This document shows positions 42,151 to 53,122 of a DNA stretch of 64,000 bases, in pieces (position 1 is the stretch's first letter; the number at the start of each line of letters is the position of its first letter). This stretch comes from Eopsaltria australis. Its lineage: Eukaryota > Chordata > Aves > Passeriformes > Petroicidae. Position numbers and translations under genes: made by a program. Where the stretch lies: contig JAVTVJ010001355.1 of NCBI GenBank assembly GCA_034509425.1, forward strand, positions 665,525 through 729,524, given 5' to 3'. A model generated the notes under the pieces. That model was not told the DNA's origin. It saw only the letters and a program-made list of their open reading frames with translations, and ran no database searches.

Positions 42151-42839
42151 GGGTGGCCGCTGATGTTCCCTTGTTGGTCCTTTATCTCTCTGGGTATCTG
42201 TGGGCTTCTCCCACTCTGCTGAGATGTTAAATTCCTCTGACCTCACCTAGAGGAATAACGCCTTGGAAAGAAACTTCAGTCTCTTCTAAAGGCGAACAAA
42301 CCTGGCTAAAGTGATATAAAAATATTTTTAAACTGGTCTACTTTCCAACACCCTCCTGGAAGCACAGGCACCAGGTGCAGCCTCTCCTCCCTACTCCAAT
42401 GAATATCACTTCCTAAAAATCCCTGCTCTGCACCCAAAATCCTGAGGAACAGCAGCAAAGACGGGGCCACCCACATTGTCTGAGGCAGATCTCCAGGTCC
42501 ATCACCCGGCTGTGTTTCCCCTTGGAAGGAATGAGAGACTTTTCTTCACAAACTGTGAGTGCTGGGCCAAGACTGGCACCCAGAGAGAAAAGAAACAACG
42601 GGGAGGGTTCCACTGATTGATGAATGGAACGAGAGGATTTACATTTACAAACCACAGGTTTACTAATGAATACTGATAAATATACTGATAAATAAATAAT
42701 ATACTGATAAATAAAACTGAATATTGGAATATGAAAAAAACAATGAGAAGGACCATAAAATTCCGTGAGGAATTTCATTGAATGATACAAGAGAAGGACA
42801 AAGGGGGAGGGGGGGATTATACATTAGAGGAGGGTCAGT
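42151..42839. other. Sequence next to the LTR-type element copy B
   Basis: May contain more of the decayed element, but I see no clear match to copy A here. A short tandem (tactgataaata) occurs at about 42,660-42,712. Confidence 0.4.
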
Positions 42840-43065
42840 ATTAGGGGATTTGGGAAGTCTGTACCTCTCAAATACCTCAGGCAATGGGGAAAGAGAGAGG
42901 GAAATGCAGGAAATTGGGATAAAAGGGAGGCTGCATCCTCCAAAAATTTGAGAGACCCCCTGGGAAATGCCCCATGGCCTCTCCCTTTATTGGAATAAAG
43001 TCACAGCACTCCTCTGTCTCCTTTTTGGACAGAAACCTCTGGTGTTCCTGGATTAATTTTCCTCA
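42840..43065 (-). mobile_element. Probable degraded LTR-type element, copy B
   Basis: Reverse complement of the element at 28,920-29,200; landmarks are given there. On its sense strand it carries ccaataaaggg, a possible LTR polyadenylation signal. The ends and family are not resolved, and no viral coding sequence is recognised. Confidence 0.5.
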
Positions 43066-44079
43066 CACCTTCATCCTCTGACAAATCCAGTGCGTGCTCC
43101 AAGGTGTAGTGACTCAGAGCAGAGAAATCCCAGGTGTCCTGAAGGGCTCAGCGCTGCTGTGGCTGCACCCAGGCTCTGTGAGAGCAGCTGGCTGCTGTGA
43201 GTGTGAAACCCCAGCTTGCAGCGAGCTGTTAGGGAGCAGATGGGTGTTTTGCCATGTGATGCAGCCCAGAAAGCAGATTTGATTTGGTGCACCACGCCTG
43301 TCTGACTTTTAAACTTGTATTAACGGGGTTTCAGCAAGGCAGGCTCCATGGAAAGCCCTCAGCTGGCAGAGCACTGGGCAGGAGGTTACAGAGATCTGAA
43401 AATTATCAGTTCATTCTCCTTTCATTCCAGAGGGGCAGATGGGGATGAATATTTATTTACTTTGACAGCTTTTATCAGAGGGGGAAGAAGGTCTTCATTA
43501 TGTGTTTTGATTTCACGGCACAATCAAGGAAATTAGCACAAGGTATAAAACACTAATTAAGGCTGTGGAATTCCTGCACTCACACTGACACGGGAGATCT
43601 TCCCCCTGTGCAAAGCTGCTGCTTTTCCTCGCAGTGCTGCTGGCATCCAGGCACTGAGATTATTATGTAATGTCAGTTCATCTCTCTTCAGAGTGGATTT
43701 TGCAGGTTTAACCCCTTCTGAGCTGTCTCCAGGTGCCCTGGCCTCGCCAGCCTCGGGAAAGGCTCCAGCCCTGCACTAATTACCTGAGTTCTGGGAGCTC
43801 TGTCTGGACCTGCCAAAATAATGGCCAATTTACTGATGTTTGATGTGGGGAGGCCACTGGGTCCTTGCATCGAGGGCTCACCCAGCTGGGCTGAGATAAA
43901 TGGAGGCATTGCCCTGCCTTTGCCTGAGATCCTCATTTATTGGGATTTTTGGGGCTCCCCGTGGTTCCTGGGGTCATTCTGCAGACCTGAAGTGAAAAAT
44001 TCCTGTGTGGTTACACAGGCACTGCTCAAAGGGCTTCAGACCCTGCTGAATATGTGGTAAATATATTGAGAGACACCAT
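43066..44079. other. Intergenic; candidate conserved segment at 43,430-43,570
   Basis: The 43,430-43,570 part is AT-rich and repeat-free (gatgaatatttatttacttt, aacactaattaaggctgtgg). No gene is recognised. Confidence 0.4.
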
Positions 44080-44312
44080 ATCTATTAATTAGGTAGTATA
44101 GATATATTGTATGTATTTATACCTATTTATACCTATTTTTATATATTTCTATATTTTAATATATTAATCTATTTATTTATATTAATATTTATATTTATAT
44201 ATTTAGGCATATTTATATATTTATATATATTTATATATTTATAGATATTTAATCTTTATATTTATATATATTTTTATATATTTATATGTATTTATATGTA
44301 TTTATTAATTAG
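44080..44312. repeat. AT-rich tract, tatttatata units
   Basis: Low-complexity TA/TTTA sequence of about 230 bp with irregular units (atatttatatatttatat). No coding potential. Confidence 0.95.
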
Positions 44313-45218
44313 ATCACTTCCTAACAGGAAAAATGATGTTTTAGCAATAATGTTGGCATCTGAAATAAGACAAAACAGGGAATTACCACCGTACAAATGA
44401 GAGATTTGGGATCAGATCCTTTATTCTTTCAGGCAGTGTCACTTTGGGAAGGCACCGTGTGTGGTTTTTGATGTTGCAGTGGGAGAGGAGGGGAGCAGTG
44501 GATTGCCCTCGACTGGCAAATCACAGGGCACCAGCATGACCTGTTTTCACAGCTGAGAACCTCCAGCCTGCAAAGTTCTTGTGTAAAGACTTTATCTCAC
44601 TGACCAGATGGTGCAATTTGTCTGCCATGGACGTTTGGGAATAGCTGCTGAATTTTGCATAAGGACAAGTGTTTTAATCACGCAGTGTCTTGCTGTGCTA
44701 ATCTCATTTGTCTGCAGTGACCAACTCTGCTCTTATCCCTGGCAATCCTGGAGCTGTTCTGTGGGGCTTTTGTGCAACCACCTCCCCATTCCTTGTTTTT
44801 TATTGTCTGTCCTGTTGGGGAAGATGAGATAGGAAAGCCTTATCAATGGCTTGATCACCTGGCAAAGGGCTGAGAATGCAGAAACTCTGAGTGAGATTCA
44901 GAAATGAGATGACTTTGAGATCCCAAAGCCCAGCTCCTGAACAACTGGAAAACAATGGCATGGCCAGGGTGGGTGATCCCCCTTGGATTGAACAATCCCT
45001 CTGCTTGCAGACAGGCCCAAGGCTCAAACAGACCCACCAACCACAGCAGAGGCTCCCAAAAAGCAGCTTTGGGGTTTCAAATAGAACTGGATGGTGATGC
45101 AATAGTTCTCATGGGCTGGATGCAAATGGTGTAGATTTGTAGCTTGTTCTGGATTGGTGAATGAAAATGAGGAGATATTCAGCACAGAAGATGATTTATG
45201 GGATTGGAAAGACCAAAC
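44313..45218. other. Intergenic, no feature recognised
   Basis: Unique sequence without recognised repeats or genes. Confidence 0.5.
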
Positions 45219-45266
45219 TCACTCTCTCTCTCTCTCTCTCTCTCCTCTCTTGCTCTCTCCCCTCTC
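45219..45266. repeat. (TC)n microsatellite
   Basis: About 13 uninterrupted CT repeats followed by imperfect TC-rich sequence. Confidence 0.97.
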
Positions 45267-46328
45267 TGCCCTGCCCAGGCTGTGTCTGGCAGCCCAGCTC
45301 TCCTACACCCACGCCCTTTCACAATGAACCTCACGCTCTCAGACCCGGCTGCAGAGATCTCTCATTGTCCCGACCGTCCCAAACCCACCTGGAAACTCAC
45401 ACTGTCGCTTGGGGATTCCTTTGGGTTTAACTCCTCCCGTTGAGGTGGAGACAGAAACACTACGGAAAATAAAGCAGGTGTGTAGAGACCTGGGATGTTA
45501 AAACCTCTCCAGTTAATCCTTTCAAATGGAATAAATTCTCTTGGAGATGGAAGCAGTATTAGAGGGCAGTGGAGAGTGGGAGGCTCCTGGATGCAGAGAG
45601 TTGGGGCTGGTGCATGAGCGGTGCCCCCTGGACGGGAAGGATGTAAAACCCAAATATTTGGAGAAGTGTTAGAGACAGCACCGTGAGATAAAAGTCATTG
45701 ACCTTCTCACCATTATCTGGAAGGAAAAAATTCCTACCCTCTTACACCGAGTTTTCTGCTCAGGGTTTGAGAACCAGGGTTTGCAGTTTGATTCTTCTGG
45801 GACTGCCTGGAGCAATTCCCTCTGCATTGATACAGCACTGTAGAAGTGCCAGCCCTCGAGAGCAAACCTATTTTGCCCTTGATTACAGTGGGAATGTTTA
45901 TTATTTTTGTTATTGTTTATGTTAGGCTGTATTTGTGGTCATGCAAAGCAGGGGAATCCTCCAGCTCCTGCTGCCACATCCCAGGCCATGCCATGGGCAC
46001 TGTAACAATGGAGCACCTGAGAGGACAAAACATGGGCTGTGCTGGTGCACAGGGTTTTAAAATCAGCTCTCCCTGTACCCAAAGCCATGGAATTTCATAG
46101 CTGAGGATGTGTTTAATGTGCTGTTACCACTGGAAACCGTGATGGATTATGTGTGCAACAACTGTGGTGCACAAGTGAACAAGCAGGCAGTTAATTACTG
46201 CAATGATAACATGTTATGAAGGAATTGCCTCGTGGCCATTCACATTATGATGATGAATTTCCACACTTAGTTTACTGGTCATCACAGCACTTGCATGACG
46301 AAATGGCCAGAACCCCCAGGCAGAAGGA
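45267..46328. other. Intergenic, no feature recognised
   Basis: Unique sequence. Nothing is recognised. Confidence 0.5.
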
Positions 46329-46856
46329 AATCTTTTTCCCTTTCCTTTCCCTTTCACTTTCCCTTTCCTTTCCTTTCCTTTCCTTCCTTTCTTTCCTTTT
46401 CTTTCCTTTCCTTTCCTTTCCCTTTCCCTTTCCTTTCCTTTCCTTTCCTTTCCTTTCCTTTCCTTTCCTTTCCTTTCTTTTCCTTTCCCTTTCCTTTCTT
46501 TCCTTTCCTTTCCCCTTTCCTTTCCTTCCTTCCCTTCCCTTCCCTTCCCTTCCCTTCCCTTCCCTTCCCTTCCCTTCCCCTTCCCTTCCCTTCCCTTCCC
46601 TTCCCTTCCCTTCCCTTCCCTTCCCTTCCCTTCCCTTTGCTTCCCTTCCCTTCCCTTCCCTTCCCTTCCTTCCCTTCCCTTCCTTCCTTCCCTTCCCTTC
46701 CCTTCCCTTCCCTTCCCTAAACCTTCCCTAAACCTTCCCTAAACCTTCCCTAAACCTTCCCTAAACCTTCCCTTCCCTTCCCTAAACCTTCCCTAAACCT
46801 TCCCTAAACCTTCCCTAAACCTTCCCTAAACCTTCCCTTCCCTTCCCCTCCCCTCC
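46329..46856. repeat. Pyrimidine tract with stepwise unit change
   Basis: Three consecutive blocks are visible on the + strand. Block 1 (46,329-46,525) is mainly (CCTTT)n and relatives. Block 2 (46,526-46,717) is mainly (CCCTT)n. Block 3 (46,712-46,850) is an 11-bp unit, ccttccctaaa, repeated about 11 times with a return to CCCTT in the middle. Blocks 1-2 contain almost no purine for nearly 400 bp. The open frames (Phe/Leu/Ser/Pro) are artefacts. Confidence 0.96.
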
Positions 46857-47311
46857 CCATGGAGGGCTGCTGTTGTTAATGTGGCAGTGTGTAATTGCTG
46901 CTCTGCCCAAGCTCAATATTTACATTCATTTGTCCACATTACTCACATCAGAGTGTGCTGTGACACACTGCAGAGGGGTTTTTTTTGAGATTAATTTATT
47001 CTGGGCTTTCTCTGACCAGTTAAACACATAATCCACCGGTCTGGAATGTGGGGAGGGAGAGGTTTTGGCAAATCGAGTGGAGCAAGCGGAATGACAGGCA
47101 CTGGGAAGTGGGAGGATTGCCTGGTGCAAGATCCCTGACTCTCGTTGAGTGATAAATTTTGCAGCACTAAGTAGCTGGCACATTATGCTGCACGGGGCTG
47201 ATGGGTGCAAATTATCAGCGACGTTGTTTGGAGACAGAATGGCTTTGAAACTGCAGGGCGAGGTGGCTCGGGGCCAGCAGCAGGGTGGGAACATCTGGAT
47301 TGCAAAAGCAA

Positions 47312-47313
<2 letters not shown>
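46857..47313. other. Intergenic, no feature recognised
   Basis: Unique sequence between two simple repeats. Confidence 0.5.

Positions 47314-47352
<39 letters not shown>
47314..47352. repeat. (GT)n microsatellite, about 19 repeats
   Basis: An uninterrupted GT dinucleotide run, long enough to be polymorphic. Confidence 0.98.
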
Positions 47353-47355
<3 letters not shown>

Positions 47356-48201
47356 CTGCTGGCCACCACCAAAGTGAAATTTAAAGGGAAGAAATTGAGC
47401 TTTTCCCAATAAGGACCCCGATCACAGGCACAATATCAGGACACCTCATTAATTACAAACAGCCTGTGATCAATAGCTCGGGTTCCTGCTGTGCTGAGGT
47501 GCTGGTGCTCAAAAAGAAAAGGGCTGCAGTGATGTGGTATGAAAAGCTGGAGGGATAAATATTTTAGAGAGGATATCGAGCTCTGTGCTTGGAAAAATCA
47601 AGGTGAGACCTCCTCAAATGCCTGGCTGACCCCGTGCCCTCCCCATCCTGTGGAGATTCCTGCCTCTCCTCTCCACGTGCTGGGTGCCTCCAGGAGCTGG
47701 TGCTGGGCCAGAGCTGGGTCTGGGCTGGCTGCTCGTGTCTCCCTTGTCCTGCAGTGACCTCCAGAACGTGCAGCCTCACCCAGCCCATCCTCACACAGCA
47801 GCCTGTTCTCACAGTCCTTTATTTTTAGCAGCCAGCGTGCAGAAACTCTGAACCCAAATGATATCAGCTCAAAAACGCCCGTAATGTGAATATTCAGCAA
47901 TGGAAAATTTCCGCTGCTCTCCTCCAAGCTGCAGAACGCTGGAAGTCACTGGATTTTCTCACTCCTGCACACAAGCCCAGGTCTGCCCTCATTTCTGAAG
48001 GTCGGCACCTCCAGCCCCGAGCAGGTTTTTATCCCAGGGATGTTTTATTCATGCTAATGCTGCCAAATGGAAAAGATTTTTTTCATGTTAATGAGGAGTA
48101 ATTTGAGAAATTGGAAAAATCCTGACCTTTGGAGACGGAAAAATGTATCAAGAAAGAGAAGGAAATGTGACCCAAACGAGAGAGTGGCTGTTGCATGGAG
48201 C
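47353..48201. other. Intergenic, no feature recognised
   Basis: Unique sequence. Nothing is recognised. Confidence 0.5.
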
Positions 48202-48330
48202 AGTGGCTGTTCAGTGGTTCAGTGCAGGTTGTTCAGTGGCTTTTCAGTAGTTCAGTTCAGGTTATTCAGAGGTTATTCAGTGGTTTTTCAGTGATTCAGT
48301 TCAGGTTATTCAGTGGTTTTTCAGTGACAT
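48202..48330. repeat. Irregular minisatellite of ttcagtgg/ttattcag units
   Basis: Short motifs (gttcagtgg, gttattcagtgg, tttttcagtga) are repeated in a nested way. The longest repeated block is ttcagttcaggttattcag, found twice about 48 bp apart. Confidence 0.88.
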
Positions 48331-49669
48331 TGGCCACTTTTGCAGGGCCCAGGGATGCAGGACGGGGAGCTCCAGCCTTTCCCAGCACAGGAGGATGCTC
48401 TGTGTTGCTCCTGCCCAGGGATGAGCAGCTCCAGGCACTGCATGGGTTGGAAAAGTGACTGAGGCCACTTTTCCCTGACTCCCCTGGATGTGGTGTGCCA
48501 AAGGCACAGAAAGGGCACGCTGGGATTGGTGTTGTGGCATCCCCTGAGTGGGAGAGGTTCACATTTATCAGTCTGCAGGCAGGGAAGCAGCTCTGGGGTG
48601 TGATCTGTGTGTGGGGACAGGACAGCTCGGGGTGAGCCCAGCTCTGGGGCTCTGCTCCGTGTCCACCCCCCTGCCCAAGGCCGGCTCTGATGCTGCTCTG
48701 TGCAGGTTTGCTCCTTCCCAAATAATGCTGGCTCAGCTTCAGATGAATTATTCACCACAGAGCTCAGTGGACACTGGTAAAATGGATGGTTTTTTCCCCA
48801 GGAGGAAGCTGAGCTGCAGCACCTTCCTTGGATGGAGGAATGCTGCTGGGTCTGGGGTCTCTGCTGCTCTGCCCAGCCCCAATTGCTGCAGCTCTTTGGA
48901 TTTAAAATAGAAATTTGAAATGGATCAAAGGATTCACAGCTAAAGCCCCAGTTTGTCAGAGTGCTCGTGGGAATCATGACATTCCATTGGTGAAGGAATG
49001 GGTGGTTGGATAATTCCCTCTTTTCCTGCATTTATTCCATGGATGGAAGCAGCTCTGGAGCCTCCAGGAGCAGAGCAGGACCTGGCTCTGCCCTCGTTCC
49101 TCATCCCCCCCAATGCCAGGACCCACTGGGTGCTGCCCAAGGCCACCAGTGAAGGGTTAATTACTGCTCACACTAATTACTGTGGGCAGTGTGCCTCCTG
49201 TTAATATCAAATTAACCACAGAGGCTTTGCTGCAGGAACGTCGCTTGTGGCTCTTGTAAAAGGAGGTCTGTCTGCTGCATGAATTAATTCCCCACTGGCA
49301 CATTAATTCCCTTCCTTTATCATAATCACAGCCCTGTGCACTGGGATTGTACATCTCATTTGCTCTCTCACATCCCACACCATGGAAAAGTGCTCTGTGA
49401 CCTGCAGGCTCCACTGGCTTCCAGTGCCTCACTATTTCAGAGTTATAAATGCACAACTCCATTGATTGTTTTATTTTTTCCCTCCCCAGTTCAAACAGGA
49501 AAGGTGAATGCCAAATTAGGAGGTTTTCTCCATGCAGCATCTTATTTTGTTAGGCAGAAATTTAACGTTATTAAGTTCGTTGGTCAGAAAAATAACCATA
49601 AGTGCCAAGCCCTCAGTGTGAAAATATAAATATATCCATATAAAAAATAAAATAAAAAGTATATAAATA
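48331..49669. other. Intergenic, no gene recognised
   Basis: Unique sequence. A 236-residue open frame on - (48,321-49,031) begins in ordinary sequence, ends in the repeat, and has no recognisable domain or conserved motif. I do not call it a gene. Confidence 0.5.
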
Positions 49670-49815
49670 TATCCACGGGCGTGTGGAAGGTGTCCCTGCC
49701 CATGGCGGGGGTGGCACTGGATGAGCTTTCAGGTCCTTCCAAACCAAACCAAACCAAACCAAACCAAACCAAACCAAACCCAACCCAACCCAACCCTTCT
49801 GGGATTCTGTGTTTG
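49670..49815 (+). mobile_element. CR1 LINE 3' end with (AACCA)n expansion
   Basis: Sense CR1: gtggaaggtgtccctgccca, gggggtggcactggatgagc, tttcaggtccttcc, then a (aacca)n run at about 49,738-49,790 replacing the normal caacccaaacc, then cccttctgggattctgtg at the terminus. Confidence 0.92.
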
Positions 49816-50105
49816 TAGAAGTTTTGCTGGTTCCAGATGAATACAGAGGATGCAGCGTTTTCCAGATTTTTCAGAAATCTGGCCTTTCAGGATCCATCCA
49901 AAGAAATGTTCTGCCTTTGATCTCTTCTTGTCCAGAGTAAGAGGGAATTTCTGCAGCTTTTAATGTGTTTTATTCCTCATGCTTATAAAGAAAAAAAAGC
50001 AAAGGGAACCTTTTGAACTCTTTGTTTGATGAGTGAGGTTCATTTAAAAAATGTCTGAGATTAAAAGAGAGACAAAACCATCGTGAGTGTGATTTTGAGC
50101 CTATT
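49816..50105. other. Intergenic spacer
   Basis: Nothing is recognised. Confidence 0.5.
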
Positions 50106-50240
50106 GAAGAGTGGGGGATTTAAAAGCCCTGTGGATGTGGCACCTGGGGACATGGGCCAGTGGTGGCCGTGGCAGAGCTTGATCTTAAAGGTCTCCTCCA
50201 ACCTAAATGATTCAATTCCATGATTTTATGATCTATCAAA
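50106..50240 (+). mobile_element. CR1-type 3' end, copy 1 of a local pair
   Basis: ctgtggatgtggcacctggg, then cttgatcttaaaggtctcct, then ccaacctaaatgattcaatt form a CR1-type 3' end of a different subfamily from the other copies. It is followed by tgattttatgatctatcaaa. The same string of features recurs at 50,665-50,815. Confidence 0.85.
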
Positions 50241-50329
50241 AGGAAGAGTCCTGTCAGTTTTGCAATGCTGTGGGAGGTGGGATTTGTTTCTCTGTCTGCA
50301 CTGATGGTTTGGATGCTGGAGCTGCCAGG

Positions 50330-50565
50330 GGACACGTCCTGGTCCTGGGGACACATTCTGGCCTTGGGGACATTCCCAACCAGGAGAGCTGGGCTTTTTC
50401 CTGACCTTGGGGACATTCCCAACCAGGAGAGCTGGGCTGTTGTCCTGTCTTGGGGACATTCCCAACCAGGAGAGCTGGGCTTTTTCCTGACCTTGGGGAC
50501 ATTCCCAACCAGGAGAGCTGGGCTGTTGTCCTGGCCTTGGGGACATTCCCAGCCAGGAGAGCTGG
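50330..50565. repeat. Minisatellite, unit 50-62 bp, about 4-5 copies
   Basis: The core ggggacattcccaaccagga followed by gagctgggct repeats five times. It is linked alternately by ttttcctgacctt and gttgtcctg(tc/gc)ctt, so the true repeat is a dimer of about 110 bp. Frames in this zone are artefacts. Confidence 0.93.
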
Positions 50566-50664
50566 GCTGTGTTTGGTTCCTGGGCTGCCCCTGAGGAATT
50601 TTGCCCCCGAGCCCCAGCTGGGCTGTGCCATGGTGGGTGGATTTTGAGTGATTTTGATCCCATT

Positions 50665-50815
50665 GCAGAGTGGGGGGATTTAAAAGCTCTGTGGATGTGG
50701 CACTTGGATACATGGGCTTGTGCTGGGGGAATGGCTGGGTTTGATCTTCAAGGTCTTCTCCAGCTTGAATGATTCAATCCCATGATTTCATAATCTATCA
50801 AAAGGAAGAATCTCA
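50665..50815 (+). mobile_element. CR1-type 3' end, copy 2 of a local pair
   Basis: Matches 50,106-50,240, including the non-CR1 flank on each side (gtggggggatttaaaagct, ctatcaaaaggaagaat). The pair therefore arose by local duplication rather than by two insertions. Confidence 0.85.
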
Positions 50816-52022
50816 GAGCTCTGCCAGTCTCGCATCTCTGGAGCAGGAGATGTTTTCCAGCATCCCTCACATTCAAACTGGCACAGGGGATGTTGCTGCC
50901 TGGGAGAGGTTTGGGATGATTCCCACGTGAGGAATCCACGGCTGCTGAGGTGGTTTCTAAATTCTGACTTTGTTTTCCACCAGTTTGCTTCTCCTCTGCT
51001 CTGATTTTTTCCCTTCTCTTGGTAAATAGAGATTGGCATCTGCAAACTTTCTGCCCATGGAAATTGTGCCTCCATCAGCTTCTCCTTCTGCAGGAACTTT
51101 GGTAATTTCTGGAAGATTTTTGTCTTCCCCAAGTCTGATCTTAGACAATAAACAAAGCCAGACAAACGCTTTTTCAGTCTGGAAAGGCACAAAAAAGCGA
51201 CCTGCACTCATTAAATTAGGCACTATAAAAATGCTGAGCTTTAAATCATTGTCCCAGCAATTATTGTCATCATTGTGGTTATTAGATGACATAAGATTTT
51301 ATTGCTGATAATTTGGAGGCTTTGATACATTTATTTGAGCTGACTGCTCCTTTGGCTAAGAATAATTGCTTAAATTTTTCTCTTGGGTTTTTTGCTTCTA
51401 TAAAAAGATTGTTGACCTTGAAGCTTTTTGCTTTATTTGGGATTCTTGTTCAAATGCAAATACTGAGAAAATACCTAGGGAAAAAAATGGAACTCAGCAA
51501 GAAGAGCATGGAATTTGGGGACCTTGGAGAGAGATGTCAGGTTTGGGGTTTCCAGAGACCTCCAGCTTCTCTCTTACTCCTTTTTCATGATTATTTTAGG
51601 AGTAAAAAGTGAGGTTTGCTTTTCCACGAGCAGATGTTGGCGTGTTTGAGTGCTCTGACTGCTGAAGGTTTGTGCTGGGGGTTGATGGAATTGATGGATC
51701 TTTTGTGGAGCTGCAGCTTCCAGGAACCTGCCCCAGCCCAGCTGTTGGCCCAGGAAATTCTGTGTTTGGGGGATGCTCCTGTTCAGCTGTGCTGAGAACA
51801 AAGAATGAGTTAGGAAATAAATTAAGGAAAGCAAAAAAGAGCAGGATAACAGCATCTAAGAGAGCCAGGCAGGGTGAGAGACTCTGGAGAGCTCCGAAAT
51901 GTCATGGTTTCATGCCGTGTGCAAATAAGGATGAAATTGAAAATCAGCTCTTTTAGGAGAGGTAACTCTTAATTTGCATGAAATAATAATCAAATCATTA
52001 TCAGGCCACCTTAAGCAGCCAC
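50816..52022. other. Intergenic; AT-rich candidate conserved segments
   Basis: The 51,210-51,320 and 51,955-52,015 parts are AT-rich and repeat-free, with TAAT and TTAAT cores. No gene is recognised. Confidence 0.4.
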
Positions 52023-53122
52023 GCTGAAGGTCACTTAACTGCACCACACAGCAATCCCTGCCTGGCATCACTGTGGAAGGAGAAGGATCATTACCCGTGG
52101 GATTTGTTAATTTTTGTGGCGATTAATCAGGTGTGTGTTTCCAGCTAATAACTGACTTCAGTCTGCAAACACAGACAATTGCTGTGGTTTTGTAGGACTC
52201 AACAAAGTCTGAGCCTGAAACTGTGAGAAACTGAGGCAAAATGTGAATGGGAAAATGAAAGTTTTCTATGATTTTTACAAAGAGACTCCTTGTGGGTAAA
52301 AAGCCAGATGAGTCAAAGACCTTCCATCCAGAGTTTTAAAATTCTCTGTTTTTGTGGAAGAGGGCTGAAGGTCACTTAACTGCACCACACAGCAACCCCT
52401 GTCTGGCAACATTTTGAAAGGAGAAGAATAATTAACAGTGGGATTTGTTAATTTTTGCGTAAATTAATCAGGTGCGTGTTTCCAGCTAATAACTGACTTC
52501 AGTCTGCAAACACAGACAATTGCTGTGGTTTTGTAGAACTCAACAAAGTCTGAGCCTGAAACTGTGAGAAACTGAGGCAAAATGTGAATGGGAAAATGAA
52601 AGTTTTCTATGATTTTTAATCAGGAGAGTGAAGATCAGAGAGTCCAATGACAAAGAGACTCCTTGTGGGTAAAAGGCCAGGTGAGTCAAAGACTTCCCAT
52701 CCAGAGTTTTAAAATTCTCTGTTTTTGTGGAAAAGGGAAGAGGGCTGAAGGTCTCTTCACCACCACACAACAATCCCTGCCTGGCAACACTTTGGGAGAA
52801 GGATCATTACCCGTGGGATTTGTTAATTTTTGTGTCAATTAATCAGGTGTGTTTCCAGCTAATAGCTGACTTCAGTCTGCAAACACAGACAATTGTTGGG
52901 CTCTCAGGTGGTTTTGTAGGACTCAACAAAGTCTGAGCCTGAAACTGTGAGAAACTGAGGCAAAATGTGAATGGGAAAATGAAAGTTTTCTATGTTTTTT
53001 AATCAGGTGAGTGATTAGAGAGTCTAATAAAGAGACTCCTTGTGGATAAAAGGCCAGATGAGTCAAAGACTTCCCATCCAGAGTTTTAAAATTCCCTGTT
53101 TTTGTGGAAAAGGAAGAGGGCA
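52023..53122. repeat. Three-copy tandem duplication, unit 341-380 bp
   Basis: Units begin with gctgaaggtca/tct at 52,023, 52,364 and 52,744. Each contains ccgtgggatttgttaatttt (or a variant), cagctaataactgacttcag, ttgctgtggttttgtaggac, gagaaactgaggcaaaatgt and cttcccatccagagttttaa. Unit length varies through small insertions (for example gatcagagagtccaatga, absent from unit 1). Some open frames on - recur in units because of the duplication. They have no recognised function. Confidence 0.95.

Noticed and set aside
46216..46731. 171-codon open frame of Phe/Leu/Ser/Pro
   Set aside because: It is a translation of the CCTTT/CCCTT repeat.
46715..46850. CCCTAAA-containing repeat, possible interstitial telomere sequence
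   Set aside because: The vertebrate telomere unit is CCCTAA without interruption. Here the unit is the 11-mer ccttccctaaa, which grades into neighbouring CCCTT repeats. It arose from the pyrimidine tract.
48321..49031. 236-codon - strand open frame
   Set aside because: No recognisable motif, no repeat-independent support and no splice or promoter context. Kept as unassigned.
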